Assembly (NCBI RefSeq): GCF_004331645.1
Contig: NZ_SJSK01000009.1
Coordinates: 1-64,000 of the forward strand
Source: Pedobacter frigiditerrae
GTDB taxonomy: Bacteria > Bacteroidota > Bacteroidia > Sphingobacteriales > Sphingobacteriaceae
Length of the DNA: 64,000 nucleotides
Direction: 5' to 3'
Numbering within the stretch: the first letter of the stretch is position 1; every line of letters starts with the position of its first letter. Under the pieces are notes generated by a model that saw only the letters and a list, made by a program, of their open reading frames with translations, ran no database searches and was not told the DNA's origin. This document shows, in pieces, positions 52,826 to 62,238 of the stretch. The position numbers were made by a program, and so were the translations under genes.

Positions 52826-54457
52826 CTATTTCTTCTTCACTCTTTTCAAAATCATTAAGCTTAACGGGTTTATCGGATACCCACTAATGTTATTTTGCAA
52901 CATCACTACAGATTGGTCGTACAAAATAGGAACTACAGATGCATTTTCCATGACCATATTATCCATTTTATAATAAAGCTCATAACGTTTTTTGGCGTCG
53001 CTTTCAAAGTAGCTTTGTTCAAAGAGCTTGTCAAATTCATCATTAAAATAACCAGTGTAATTTGGCCCGAATGGAACCCTGTTTTTAGAATAGAAAACAG
53101 ATAGATAATTTTCGCCATCAGGATAATCGGCAATCCATGAACCTCTAAAGAAGTTAACTTCATTTTTAGCCATCATATCGCGTAAACTTGCACTTGGGCT
53201 CACATCTACTTTGGCTTTTATGCCTAAATTGCTTAATTCTCCCTGAATAAATTCAATCAAATCTTTATAAGTGGTTGAGGTGCTCAAAGTAACCTCAGGC
53301 ATTCCTTTCCCATTTGGATAACCAGCTTCGGCCAATAGCTTCGCAGCCATAACAGGGTTATAGTCATAACCTTTAACTCTTGCACTATCAAAACCAGGCA
53401 TCCCTTTGGGTATAAAACCAGCTGTTGCAGGTACGCCAACGCTATTTCTCAAATATTTAATCAACTTGGGCTTGTCGATCCCGTAATTAATAGCTTGTCT
53501 AACTTTTTTAAATCTTAATGGAGAGTTTTGAACAATGGTTTTGGAAGTATCAACCAAAATGCCTACATACTCTGTGCATAAGTAAGGCCCTTTTATCAGT
53601 TGAAACTCACCTTTATATTTGCTGGTCATTTTGCCACTTTTGGTTAAAATGTCATCTCTGTAACTGCCATCAACACTGTTGAAAAAGTCTAATTCCTTTT
53701 TAATGAAATTCATGAAGGCACTTTGTTTATCTGTTATGAAAGTAACTTTAACGGCGTCTAAATAGGGTAAGCGAACCTGGCCATCTTTTTCCCAATAGTT
53801 TTCATTTTTAAGCAGTACTAAAATCTCATCTTCCTTCCAGTATTTAAACTTAAATGGGCCAGTTCCAACTGGGTGATTACGAAAATCTTTACCATAATGT
53901 TCTACTACTTCTTTTGGTACAACTGAACAGTATTGGGCGGTTAGCAACTGCATAAAAGCAGGGAAAGGTTTTAATAAAGTAATTTGAAAAGTGCTGTCAT
54001 TCAAAGCTTTAAAGCCATTAGCATCCTTCACCTTATCACTAAAAATCCATCCTCCAGACGAGGCAACCTTTGGGTCGATTAAACGATAAAAACTATAAGC
54101 AAAATCTGCTGCAACAACTTTTCTCCCTTTGCCTGCTTTAAATAAGGGGTCGTCTTGAAAATAAACGTCATCCCTTAAATTGAAGGTGTAGGTTAAGCCG
54201 TCATTAGACATTTGCCAGGTTTTAGCAATGCAAGGAATAGGATTTAATGCGTTATCTACCTGTACCAAGCCATTAAAAATTTGATTGATCATCCAAATGG
54301 CATTTTGGTTACGAGCAAAAGCTGGGTCTAACGAAGTTACATTTTGGTCTAGGTTAATATTGAATACTTTTTTGCCAGCACTGTCATCTCCTCCTTTGCA
54401 GGAAACGATAGTTAGTAGGCAAAGAATCCAAAATATATCGCTTATAATTCTACGCAT
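52826..54457 (-). CDS. peptide/nickel-type ABC substrate-binding lipoprotein (SBP_bac_5)
   Basis: A 543-residue lipoprotein. The signal ends in LLTIVSC (lipobox) followed by KGGDDS. The family-5 solute-binding fold shows LDPAFARNQNAIWMINQIF, then GLTYTFNLRDDVYFQD, then HPVGTGPFKFKYWKEDE. These proteins bind oligopeptides or similar solutes for an ABC importer. No permease or ATPase gene is nearby, so it is an orphan here and its ligand is unknown. I use the ATG at 54457; an earlier ATG (54484) would overlap the promoter box of the divergent gene. Confidence 0.9.
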   Translation of the reverse strand: MRRIISDIFWILCLLTIVSCKGGDDSAGKKVFNINLDQNVTSLDPAFARNQNAIWMINQIFNGLVQVDNALNPIPCIAKTWQMSNDGLTYTFNLRDDVYFQDDPLFKAGKGRKVVAADFAYSFYRLIDPKVASSGGWIFSDKVKDANGFKALNDSTFQITLLKPFPAFMQLLTAQYCSVVPKEVVEHYGKDFRNHPVGTGPFKFKYWKEDEILVLLKNENYWEKDGQVRLPYLDAVKVTFITDKQSAFMNFIKKELDFFNSVDGSYRDDILTKSGKMTSKYKGEFQLIKGPYLCTEYVGILVDTSKTIVQNSPLRFKKVRQAINYGIDKPKLIKYLRNSVGVPATAGFIPKGMPGFDSARVKGYDYNPVMAAKLLAEAGYPNGKGMPEVTLSTSTTYKDLIEFIQGELSNLGIKAKVDVSPSASLRDMMAKNEVNFFRGSWIADYPDGENYLSVFYSKNRVPFGPNYTGYFNDEFDKLFEQSYFESDAKKRYELYYKMDNMVMENASVVPILYDQSVVMLQNNISGYPINPLSLMILKRVKKK

Positions 54458-54471
54458 CAGTTTAGGAATAC

Positions 54472-54479
54472 TATTTTTG
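54472..54479 (+). promoter_or_regulatory. candidate -7 box (TATTTTTG)
   Basis: Matches TAnnTTTG, 23 bases before the divergent gene at 54503. It lies upstream of the preferred start of the substrate-binding lipoprotein. Confidence 0.45.
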
Positions 54480-54502
54480 TACAAATTAATAAATAAATTC
54501 AG

Positions 54503-54958
54503 ATGTCTTTTTTAAATGAGCTTATAAATAGTGAAAATGATGAAATTTTACGCGAAGAATTACACGAGCGTGTAGATATTGTTACGCATAAAATTAAGTT
54601 CATGGAGAAAGTGCCTGTAATTTGTTTAAATGCAGCTAACGAAATCCACGCTGGCTTGAACCATTTAATAGAATTGGCTGGTGGAGAATTAGTGCCTGTT
54701 GCACTTGATGCTAAGGTTGTTATTTATGCAGAATACCAATCAGGAATTGGAGATTTGTTAGGGAAGGTAGTTGATGCGATTTCGCCTCAATGGCCGGCGG
54801 TTACTTACAATCACGTTTATATTTTAGATGACAGCCATGTTATAGCAAAACTTGCTGCCGACCAAGTAACCGATTTAGAAGACATTGCAGAAATGCTACA
54901 TCCAGGTTTTTTTGTGTTTGGAAACGAAGGAAAGAATTGGATAAACTTCAGTTCTTAA
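54503..54958 (+). CDS. hypothetical protein, possibly a short periplasmic-binding-like fold
   Basis: A 151-residue soluble protein without a signal peptide. An N-terminal helical region (1-35) is followed by alternating strands and helices: VPVICLNAANEIHAGLNHLI, YQSGIGDLLGKVVDAISP, VYILDDSHVIAKLAADQV. The pattern is reminiscent of half of a TroA/BtuF-like binding fold, but the resemblance is weak and the protein is too short for a full one. It is divergent from the peptide-binding lipoprotein gene with very little space between. Function is unknown. Confidence 0.62.
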   Translation: MSFLNELINSENDEILREELHERVDIVTHKIKFMEKVPVICLNAANEIHAGLNHLIELAGGELVPVALDAKVVIYAEYQSGIGDLLGKVVDAISPQWPAVTYNHVYILDDSHVIAKLAADQVTDLEDIAEMLHPGFFVFGNEGKNWINFSS

Positions 54959-55026
54959 ATGTAAGAAGTAAAATGTAAGATGGAAGATGTGGTGTTGCAC
55001 TTTGTCTCAAATCTCACTTCTCAAAT

Positions 55027-55548
55027 CTAATAAACTGCAAACTTATCCATCTGTTGGTTCACAAATTTCAAAGTATCTTCTTTGGTTAATTGCGCATTTT
55101 CATTCAACTCTGTTTTTATGTCAGAAATGTGCAAACGCAAAGGCATTACGTTTAAATGTAAGTAAGCGCAAACGCCATTGAAGTGTTCAATGCCACGAAT
55201 ATTGCCATATTTGCCAGAAGAAATACCCACTAAGCAGGCTTTTTTATCGTAAAAACTTTCTGGAAAAGAACAGGCGTCTATAAATGTTTTAAGCACACCT
55301 GGGAAACTACCGTTGTATTCGGGAATTACGAAAAGGAATTTTTCGGTTTTGGTAACCAAATCTTGAATTTTTGAAAAGGCTTCACTTCTTTTGCCATAAA
55401 GATCGGTGCCGATTAAAGTTTCAGGCAAGTCTTGTAAGTCTAATAATTCAGTTTTCAATCCCTTTTCTGCCAGTTGGTTCTGATAAAATTTGGCAACTTT
55501 TAGTGTGTTGCTATTTGGTCTATTAGTGCCTGCTATTATGGTAATCAT
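55027..55548 (-). CDS. NADPH-dependent FMN reductase family protein
   Basis: A 173-residue flavodoxin-fold enzyme. The opening ITIIAGTNRPNSNTLKVA binds the FMN phosphate; FLFVIPEYNGSFPGVLKTFID is the classic family motif near residue 75; a SSGKYGNIRG loop follows. It reduces FMN, or quinones or azo compounds, with NAD(P)H; the substrate is unclear. The ATG at 55548 is preferred over one nine codons upstream because it is followed directly by the first conserved strand. It is divergent from parA. Confidence 0.92.
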   Translation of the reverse strand: MITIIAGTNRPNSNTLKVAKFYQNQLAEKGLKTELLDLQDLPETLIGTDLYGKRSEAFSKIQDLVTKTEKFLFVIPEYNGSFPGVLKTFIDACSFPESFYDKKACLVGISSGKYGNIRGIEHFNGVCAYLHLNVMPLRLHISDIKTELNENAQLTKEDTLKFVNQQMDKFAVY

Positions 55549-55679
55549 GCTAAAAAATGTTGATAAGATGTGCAAAACACTTATGCCTTTAATACTTAAA
55601 TTAGGTTTTAGTTTGTATCTTAGCTAATTGTTAAATGTGCTTGTTTTGATGCAAAAATAGCATTTTCTGAACATTAATA

Positions 55680-55707
55680 TTGTAAAATAAAGTCACACTT
55701 AGTTTTG
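55680..55707 (+). promoter_or_regulatory. parA promoter (TTG-N17-TAGTTTTG)
   Basis: TTG at 55680-55682 and TAGTTTTG at 55700-55707 precede parA by 20 bases. They fit the Bacteroidota promoter pattern. Confidence 0.5.
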
Positions 55708-55727
55708 ACGATTTTTTAAAAAGATAG

Positions 55728-56531
55728 ATGAGTAAAATTATTGCTTTAGCAAACCAAAAAGGCGGTGTAGGTAAAACAACTTCGTCGATAAATTTAGCAG
55801 CCAGCTTAGCGGTTTTAGAATATAAAACACTTTTAGTGGATGCGGATCCACAAGCAAACTCTACATCGGGTATTGGTTTCGACCCAAGAAATATCAAGAA
55901 TAGTATTTACGAGTGTATCATCAATGATGTTGATCCGCTAGATGCGATTGTTAAAACCGAGACCCCAAACCTAGACCTATTACCAGCTCATATTGATTTA
56001 GTTGGTGCTGAAATTGAAATGATTAACCTGACCAGTCGTGAGTATAAAATGAAGGCTGTTTTGGAGAAAGTCAAAGACCAATATGATTTTATCATTATTG
56101 ATTGTTCCCCATCCTTAGGTTTAATTACCATTAACTCATTAACAGCCGCGGATTCTGTAATTATCCCAGTTCAGTGCGAATATTTCGCTTTAGAAGGTTT
56201 AGGTAAATTGTTAAACACAATTAAAATTGTTCAAAGTCGTTTAAATCCTGAGTTAGAGATTGAAGGTATTTTGTTGACAATGTATGATGTGAGATTGCGT
56301 TTATCTAATCAAGTGGTAGAAGAGGTGAAAACACATTTCCAAGATTTGGTTTTCGATACCATCATTCAACGTAACACACGTTTAAGCGAAGCACCAAGTT
56401 ATGGTGTATCTGTAATTATGCATGATGCAAACTGTAAAGGTGCTATTAACTATTTAAACTTAGCTAGAGAAATTGTTCGTAAAAATGGTTTAGTAACCGA
56501 AGAACAAGATGTAACTACTGCAACAATATAA
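55728..56531 (+). CDS. parA: chromosome-partitioning ATPase ParA
   Basis: A 267-residue ParA/Soj ATPase that moves or organises the chromosome with ParB. Deviant Walker A is KGGVGKTTSSINLAASLA (residues 10-27). DADPQANSTSGIG and FIIIDCSPSLGL are the A' and Walker B motifs. Length is typical of the chromosomal type. parB follows 9 bases later. No parS site (tgttncacgtgnaaca type) was seen near the pair. Confidence 0.96.
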   Translation: MSKIIALANQKGGVGKTTSSINLAASLAVLEYKTLLVDADPQANSTSGIGFDPRNIKNSIYECIINDVDPLDAIVKTETPNLDLLPAHIDLVGAEIEMINLTSREYKMKAVLEKVKDQYDFIIIDCSPSLGLITINSLTAADSVIIPVQCEYFALEGLGKLLNTIKIVQSRLNPELEIEGILLTMYDVRLRLSNQVVEEVKTHFQDLVFDTIIQRNTRLSEAPSYGVSVIMHDANCKGAINYLNLAREIVRKNGLVTEEQDVTTATI

Positions 56532-56540
56532 ATTTTTTAG

Positions 56541-57440
56541 ATGACATCTTTTCAGCGAAAAACAGGTTTAGGAAAAGGATTAAGTGCGCTTTTGGATGAT
56601 AATGACTCAGTTCATGCTCCAAAAAATGGTAACGATTCTCTAGAACAAACCGCCCAAATAGGCAGCATAAGTGAAGTTAGTATCAATGATATAGAAACCA
56701 ATCCTTATCAGCCCCGTACAGAGTTTGATCAAGTTGCTTTAAATGAACTTTCGGAATCTATAAAAGTTCAAGGTTTAATTCAGCCTATCACCGTTAGAAA
56801 AAACGGAACTAAATATCAACTTATTTCTGGTGAGCGTAGATTAAGAGCCTCAAAACTTGCGGGTTTAACTCAAATTCCAGCCTATATTCGCACAGCGGAT
56901 AATCAGCAAATGCTAGAAATGGCGTTGATTGAGAATATTCAACGTGAAAATTTAAATGCTATTGAAGTTGCATTGAGCTTTCAGATGATGATTGATGAAT
57001 GTAGCCTTAAACCAGAGCAATTGGGTGAGCGTGTTGGTAAAAATCGTACTACTGTAAGCAATTACCTTCGTTTATTAAAATTACCTCCAGTTATTCAGGC
57101 ATCCATTAGAGATGGAAAAATTTCTATGGGTCACGCTCGTGCTTTAATCAGCGTAGAAGAAGAGGCAAAACAATTGTTTATCCATCAAGAAATCATAGAT
57201 AAAGGCTTATCTGTTCGTAAGGTAGAGGAATTGGTTCGTAGCATTCACCATGTGCAAGTAAAACCTAAGGCTAATCCTGTGGGCGTTTCATTTGAGTACC
57301 AAAAATTACAAAAAGATTTGGCTTCTAAATTTGCCACTAAAGTAAAATTAAAGGTAAACGACAATGGTAAAGGAGCTATTGAAATTCCATTCGTTTCTAA
57401 CGATGACCTTAATAGAATCCTTGAACTTTTAGATTGGTAA
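56541..57440 (+). CDS. parB: chromosome-partitioning protein ParB
   Basis: A 299-residue ParB/Spo0J-type CTPase and DNA-binding protein. It opens with TGLGKGLSALLDD, as in many chromosomal ParBs. The CTP-binding domain has NPYQPRTEFD and the ISGERRLRASK arginine box. A helix-turn-helix domain (about 140-215) has LGERVGKNRTTVSNYLRLL. A C-terminal dimerisation region follows. The end overlaps the start of the DUF5683 gene by one base. Confidence 0.96.
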   Translation: MTSFQRKTGLGKGLSALLDDNDSVHAPKNGNDSLEQTAQIGSISEVSINDIETNPYQPRTEFDQVALNELSESIKVQGLIQPITVRKNGTKYQLISGERRLRASKLAGLTQIPAYIRTADNQQMLEMALIENIQRENLNAIEVALSFQMMIDECSLKPEQLGERVGKNRTTVSNYLRLLKLPPVIQASIRDGKISMGHARALISVEEEAKQLFIHQEIIDKGLSVRKVEELVRSIHHVQVKPKANPVGVSFEYQKLQKDLASKFATKVKLKVNDNGKGAIEIPFVSNDDLNRILELLDW

Positions 57441-58111
57441 TGCGATTCTTATTGCTTTTAGTTACATTTCTTTTAACTTTTGCTACGGTAAAGGCGCAAA
57501 ATCCTGTAATTAAAAAGCCAGCAGATACAGCCAAAGATAGGGTAGACACCTTAAAATCTCCAGAATACGTAAACCTTGGTCGAATTGCAGGTAAAAAGGC
57601 GGTTCGTCGTTCATTAATTTTCCCTGGACTAGGGCAAATGTATAACTACGGTTTAGTAGTTAATGACGTGAAGAGTGGGGCTGTTCAAGGGAAAAGAATT
57701 GGTCAAAAAATATACTTAATGGGTAAAATTGGTGCCATTTACGCTGGTGGTACAATGTTAGTCATGTCTTATATTGATAACAGACAGGAATACAAAAGGT
57801 TTTTAGGAGAGTTGCAATACAGGAGCTTACATAATAACACTCCAATGCCTGGTGGGAATTTATCTCAGTATACCAATACAGAAGCATTAACAATTGCCAA
57901 AAACATTTATAAGCGTAACAGTCAAGTTGTTTTAATATCTTTAGTGGGCTTATATGGGCTAAACGTACTTGACGCCTATGTTACTGCCCGGTTAAAATAT
58001 TTTAATGTTGATGATACATTGACTTTTAAAATCTCACCATCTACAATTAATAACACTACAATGTATGGCTATTCTCCAGCGCCAGCATTAAAACTCACCA
58101 TAAAATTATGA
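57440..58111 (+). CDS. DUF5683 membrane protein
   Basis: A 223-residue protein with a signal peptide (1-18, ending TVKAQ). A Pro/Lys linker follows, then the DUF5683 domain: KKAVRRSLIFPGLGQMYN, a hydrophobic helix (IGAIYAGGTMLVMSYI), and a second near VVLISLVGLYGLNVLDAYV. Its role is unknown, but its position between parB and dapB is a conserved Bacteroidota arrangement. The ATG at 57440 overlaps the parB stop; its own stop overlaps dapB by four bases. Confidence 0.92.
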   Translation: MRFLLLLVTFLLTFATVKAQNPVIKKPADTAKDRVDTLKSPEYVNLGRIAGKKAVRRSLIFPGLGQMYNYGLVVNDVKSGAVQGKRIGQKIYLMGKIGAIYAGGTMLVMSYIDNRQEYKRFLGELQYRSLHNNTPMPGGNLSQYTNTEALTIAKNIYKRNSQVVLISLVGLYGLNVLDAYVTARLKYFNVDDTLTFKISPSTINNTTMYGYSPAPALKLTIKL

Positions 58112-58848
58112 AGATAGCATTATTGGGTTATGGCAAAATGGGTCAAATTATAGAGCGTTTTGCTTTAGAAAGAGGCCATGAAGTTGTACTTAAAATAAAC
58201 ATCGATAACGTAGAAGATTTTACCTTAGCAAACTTAAAAAAGGCAGATGTTGCTATAGACTTTAGTGCGCCAGATGCTGCGGTAGATAATATTTATAAAT
58301 GTTTTGAAGCTAATTTGCCCGTTGTGGTTGGTACAACTGGTTGGTATGGTAAATTGCAAGAAATTAAAAATGATTGTTTAAGCAGTAACAATACTTTACT
58401 TTATGGTTCTAACTTTAGCGTTGGCGTTAATTTGTTTTTCCATTTAAATAAAGTATTAGCAAAGCTGATGAATAATTACCCAGCTTATGAAGTGCAGGTG
58501 GAGGAAATTCATCATACACAAAAGTTGGATGCGCCAAGTGGAACAGCGATGACAATTGCTGAAGAGATTATAGAGGAACTGGATAGAAAATCTGAGTGGT
58601 TAAACGAAGTAGTAGGAACTCCAATTCCAGATGTAATTAAAAATGACCAATTATTAATTGAATCTCACAGAATTGAAAATGTACCAGGTACTCATACAGT
58701 GGTATATAGTTCTGAAGTTGATGATATAGAAATAAAACACACTGCGCATAATAGGGCAGGGTTTGCATTAGGAGCGGTTATAGCTGCAGAATGGTTACAA
58801 AACAAACAAGGCTTTTATAACATTGCCGATGTTTTTAATTTTAAATAA
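58108..58848 (+). CDS. dapB: 4-hydroxy-tetrahydrodipicolinate reductase
   Basis: A 246-residue NAD(P)H enzyme of the diaminopimelate/lysine pathway, supplying cell-wall cross-links. A Rossmann start (LLGYGKMGQIIERFA) is followed by the family signature EIHHTQKLDAPSGTAM (about residues 131-146) and SHRIENVPGTHTVVY. The catalytic His pair and Lys are in the signature. It overlaps the DUF5683 gene (ATGA-type), so it is translationally coupled. lepB begins 65 bases later. Confidence 0.97.
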   Translation: MKIALLGYGKMGQIIERFALERGHEVVLKINIDNVEDFTLANLKKADVAIDFSAPDAAVDNIYKCFEANLPVVVGTTGWYGKLQEIKNDCLSSNNTLLYGSNFSVGVNLFFHLNKVLAKLMNNYPAYEVQVEEIHHTQKLDAPSGTAMTIAEEIIEELDRKSEWLNEVVGTPIPDVIKNDQLLIESHRIENVPGTHTVVYSSEVDDIEIKHTAHNRAGFALGAVIAAEWLQNKQGFYNIADVFNFK

Positions 58849-58913
58849 AGTAGAAGGACTAAAGCTGAAAGCCTAACAATAATATTAAGACAATCAGTTA
58901 AACTGAACAAAAT

Positions 58914-60113
58914 ATGAACTACAAATTCTGGCAGAAAAATAAAAATGCAGAGCCAAAAAAGAAAAAGAGTAAAACTAGAGAATGGACAGACGCCATTATT
59001 TTTGCCGTTGTTGCGGCAACAATTATAAGGGTTTTCTTTATTGAAGCTTATACGATTCCTTCTGGTTCAATGGAAAAGTCGCTATTAGTTGGCGACTTCT
59101 TGTTTGTAAGTAAAGTAAATTATGGTGCTCGTATTCCGATGACACCAGTAGCATTTCCTTTTTCGCATCATACTTTGCCCTTTACTGCTACCACAAAAGC
59201 TTATTGGGATGGCGTACAATGGAAATACAGAAGGTTACCAGGTTTACAAGACATTAAAAATAATGACGTGGTAGTTTTTAATTTCCCAGAAGGAGATACA
59301 GTAATGTTGGAAAACCAAAACCCAAATTATTACGATAATGTAAGGGCATTTGGTTGGCAAAAAACAAATTCAGATTATACAATTACAAGCAGGCCTGTAG
59401 ATAAACGTGAGAATTACATCAAACGTTGTATTGGTATTGCTGGTGATGTGGTAAGTATGAAGAATGGTATCGTTAATGTAAATGGTAAAGATGAACCTTT
59501 AAAAAATACTGGAATGATGCCATACCGCATTCAGTTTACGAAAACAGAGATAGAAACAAAACCGCTAGAAGATTTGGGCTTTGTAACAGGAGAGATGATT
59601 AAGGAGACTGAAGATACTTACCTAGGTAATGCATCAGCGGAAATGATAACCGAACTTAAAAAATTGGATTTCGTAAAATCTGCTGTGATGGTGGCTGCGA
59701 AAACTGATGAAAAAGAAATGGGTGGAATATTTCCTCATGACCCAAAAAGGCCTTGGAATAGAGATAATTTTGGGCCAATTAAAATCCCAGCTAAAGGATG
59801 GACTGTTCAAATTGATAGCATTACAATGCCATTGTATTATAGGGCGATAAGAACTTATGAAGGTAACAAGGTAGAGAAAAAGGGTAATTATTGGTACATC
59901 AACGATAAAATTGCCACATCTTATACTTTTAAAATGAATTATTATTGGATGATGGGAGATAATCGTCATAACTCATTAGATTCTCGTTATTGGGGCTTTG
60001 TGCCAGAAGATCATATTGTTGGTAAAGCTTTATTTATTTGGATGAGCTTTGACAGCAATGGTTCTTGGTTCAGTAAAATTAGATGGAGTAGACTATTTAA
60101 AGGCATAAACTAA
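58914..60113 (+). CDS. lepB: signal peptidase I
   Basis: A 399-residue inner-membrane peptidase removing signal peptides from exported proteins. A basic start is followed by one helix (AIIFAVVAATIIRVFFI). The catalytic Ser is in TIPSGSMEKSLLVGDF and the catalytic Lys in NYIKRCIGIAGDVV. Box E is GDNRHNSLDSRYWGFVP. It has an about 140-residue insertion between these boxes (roughly 200-330), as in other Bacteroidota LepB proteins. It is the last gene of the parA-lepB run and is followed by a terminator. Confidence 0.96.
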   Translation: MNYKFWQKNKNAEPKKKKSKTREWTDAIIFAVVAATIIRVFFIEAYTIPSGSMEKSLLVGDFLFVSKVNYGARIPMTPVAFPFSHHTLPFTATTKAYWDGVQWKYRRLPGLQDIKNNDVVVFNFPEGDTVMLENQNPNYYDNVRAFGWQKTNSDYTITSRPVDKRENYIKRCIGIAGDVVSMKNGIVNVNGKDEPLKNTGMMPYRIQFTKTEIETKPLEDLGFVTGEMIKETEDTYLGNASAEMITELKKLDFVKSAVMVAAKTDEKEMGGIFPHDPKRPWNRDNFGPIKIPAKGWTVQIDSITMPLYYRAIRTYEGNKVEKKGNYWYINDKIATSYTFKMNYYWMMGDNRHNSLDSRYWGFVPEDHIVGKALFIWMSFDSNGSWFSKIRWSRLFKGIN

Positions 60114-60187
60114 TTTTATTTATTTGCCATTCTGAGCTTGCGAAGAACCCCAAAGAGCTTAGTGAAGCCAATCTCATAAAAAGAATT

Positions 60188-60219
60188 AAAAAGCCACGAT
60201 AATTTATCGTGGCTTTTTT
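60188..60219 (+). terminator. terminator of the parA-lepB run
   Basis: A 13-bp stem (aaaaagccacgat / atcgtggcttttt) with a 5-base loop and a T-run, 74 bases after lepB. Confidence 0.9.
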
Positions 60220-60282
60220 GTTAAAATAATTTCATGCAATTTCTTGTCAGTTGTCATCTACCTATTATAAACCATAATATAA

Positions 60283-62151
60283 ATGACGCTTATGAGAAAC
60301 CTATTCCTTTTCACCATCTTAATTCTATCTAATTTCTTAGCTACTGCTCAAGAAAATCAAATCTCAGCTATTTCTAAAATCACGAATGTAACCGTATTCA
60401 TAAGTGGTGCGCAAGTATACAGGCAAACAGAAACGTTCGATGTTCCTCAGGGAGTAAGTCAATTTATTTTTGCTGGACTTTCATCTGCAATAGATGTACA
60501 AAGCATACAAGCTAAGGGCGAAGGTAATTTTACCATTCTATCTGTAACCCAACAAAAGAATTTTTTATTAGAGAAGAAAAACTCTGAAGAGAAGGCAAAT
60601 TACATCAATACTATTGCAGATTTAAATGAAAAAATATTGCTTTTAAGAAATGAGAGTGAGGTTTACAAGGCTGAAGAAGAAATGTTAGTTAAGAACCAGA
60701 TTGTAATGGGGCCAAATGTAAACTACGATTTGGTGAAGTTAAAACAGGCACTTGACTTTCAGAAACAGAGATTGTCTGAGGCAAAAAACAAACAAATAGA
60801 AATTACTAGGGCAATAGCCAAACTTCAAACAGATTTAAATAAATACAACAATCAGTTAAATGAATTGAATGGTAAATCCTTAAAAAATTCAAATGATGTG
60901 ATTGTAAAAGTCTCATCTAAACTAGTTACAAAGGGAAAATTTTCCTTAACCTATATGGTTAATAATGCTGGCTGGTATCCAACTTATGATATCAGGGCAA
61001 AGGATGTTTCTAGCCCGATTGAGTTAGTATACAAGGCAAATGTATCACAGAGCTCTGGTGAAGATTGGAAAAATGTGAGGTTGGCATTGTCATCAGGTAA
61101 CCCTACAACTAATAGCACAAAACCTAGCTTAGGTACATATAACTTGGGATATATTAGGGATGGTTATTCAACTAACAATATCTCAACATCGAGTGTAAGA
61201 ATAATCAAAGGTAAAGTTTTTGGTGATGATGGATTGGCTGTTCCAGGGGTTTCAATTCGTGTTAAAAACACTTCTGTGGGTACTTCAACAGATGTAAATG
61301 GAAATTATACCATTCAACTTCCTGTGGGTGCAATTACTTTAGTTGCCTCTTATATAGGCTATGTTACTAAAGAAATTCAAGCTAATTCAAATTATCTAAA
61401 TATCAATTTAGAGCCAGATAGTAAATCATTAGATGAAGTTGTGGTTGTAGGTTATGGTAGTTCAGATAAATCATATATAACAGGTTCAGTATCAAAAGCA
61501 AAAAAGGAAACCCATGCCGTAGAAGTTAACGCAGTTGAAAAACAGACAAATGTTGTGTTTGACATCAAAAACCCATATACTATTTTAAGCGATGGAAAAC
61601 AGTTTGCTGTTGAGATAGGTGATTATGACTTTAAGGCAGATTACGAATATTTTGCAGCACCTAAACTAAGTGAGGAAGCTTTTTTAACGGCTAAAATTAA
61701 TGGATTTAGCGAAGCTAATTTAATCAGTGGAGAAGCTAACATTTTCTTTGAAGGCACTTATTTAGGCAAGACATTGTTAGATGTTCAGAATTCTTCAGAT
61801 ACGTTAACTTTATCGCTAGGGACAGATAAAAATGTAATCATCAAAAGAGAGAAGCAAAAAGATTTTAATGAAAAACAGTTTATAGGCTCTTCTCAGAAAG
61901 ATAGCAGAAGTTTTATAATTGATATCAAGAATAGAAAGTCTCAAGCCATTAATTTAATTATTGAAGACCAGTTGCCGATTTCTACTAATAGTGATATTAC
62001 CGTTGATAGGCAAGAAATTTCAAAAGCTAGGTATGATGAAACCAACGGAAAATTAACTTGGCAAATGGTTTTACAGCCTAATGAGCAAAAGAAGTTAGCT
62101 TTAAAATATCAAGTAAAATATCCTAAGAATAGGCCAATTAATTTGGAATAA
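60283..62151 (+). CDS. MuiA/DUF4139 protein with inserted CarboxypepD-like domain
   Basis: A 622-residue exported protein. A signal peptide (1-23, ending LATAQ) precedes a DUF4140 region (about 33-125: VTVFISGAQVYRQTE). A coiled coil (about 100-205) follows, then the DUF4139 barrel, opening NNAGWYPTYDIRAKDV and closing with LTWQMVLQPNEQKKLALKYQV. At about residues 306-406 a foreign block interrupts it: a CarboxypepD_reg-like domain (KGKVFGDDGLAVPGVSIRV, GNYTIQLPVGAITLVAS) ending in SLDEVVVVGYG, the hallmark segment of SusC/TonB receptors. MuiA proteins are linked to mucoidy or envelope phenotypes. Either ATG (60283 or 60292) is possible. Confidence 0.88.
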   Translation: MTLMRNLFLFTILILSNFLATAQENQISAISKITNVTVFISGAQVYRQTETFDVPQGVSQFIFAGLSSAIDVQSIQAKGEGNFTILSVTQQKNFLLEKKNSEEKANYINTIADLNEKILLLRNESEVYKAEEEMLVKNQIVMGPNVNYDLVKLKQALDFQKQRLSEAKNKQIEITRAIAKLQTDLNKYNNQLNELNGKSLKNSNDVIVKVSSKLVTKGKFSLTYMVNNAGWYPTYDIRAKDVSSPIELVYKANVSQSSGEDWKNVRLALSSGNPTTNSTKPSLGTYNLGYIRDGYSTNNISTSSVRIIKGKVFGDDGLAVPGVSIRVKNTSVGTSTDVNGNYTIQLPVGAITLVASYIGYVTKEIQANSNYLNINLEPDSKSLDEVVVVGYGSSDKSYITGSVSKAKKETHAVEVNAVEKQTNVVFDIKNPYTILSDGKQFAVEIGDYDFKADYEYFAAPKLSEEAFLTAKINGFSEANLISGEANIFFEGTYLGKTLLDVQNSSDTLTLSLGTDKNVIIKREKQKDFNEKQFIGSSQKDSRSFIIDIKNRKSQAINLIIEDQLPISTNSDITVDRQEISKARYDETNGKLTWQMVLQPNEQKKLALKYQVKYPKNRPINLE

Positions 62152-62238
62152 TCGAGAAATTTGTCATTCAGGGCGAAGCGAAGGATCTCAAGAGATTTAC
62201 ATTAGAGATTCCTCGTAAACTCGGAATGACAAAGTTTA

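Noticed and set aside
55576-58110. parS site near parAB
   Set aside because: No tgttncacgtgnaaca-like sequence was found by eye in or around the pair.
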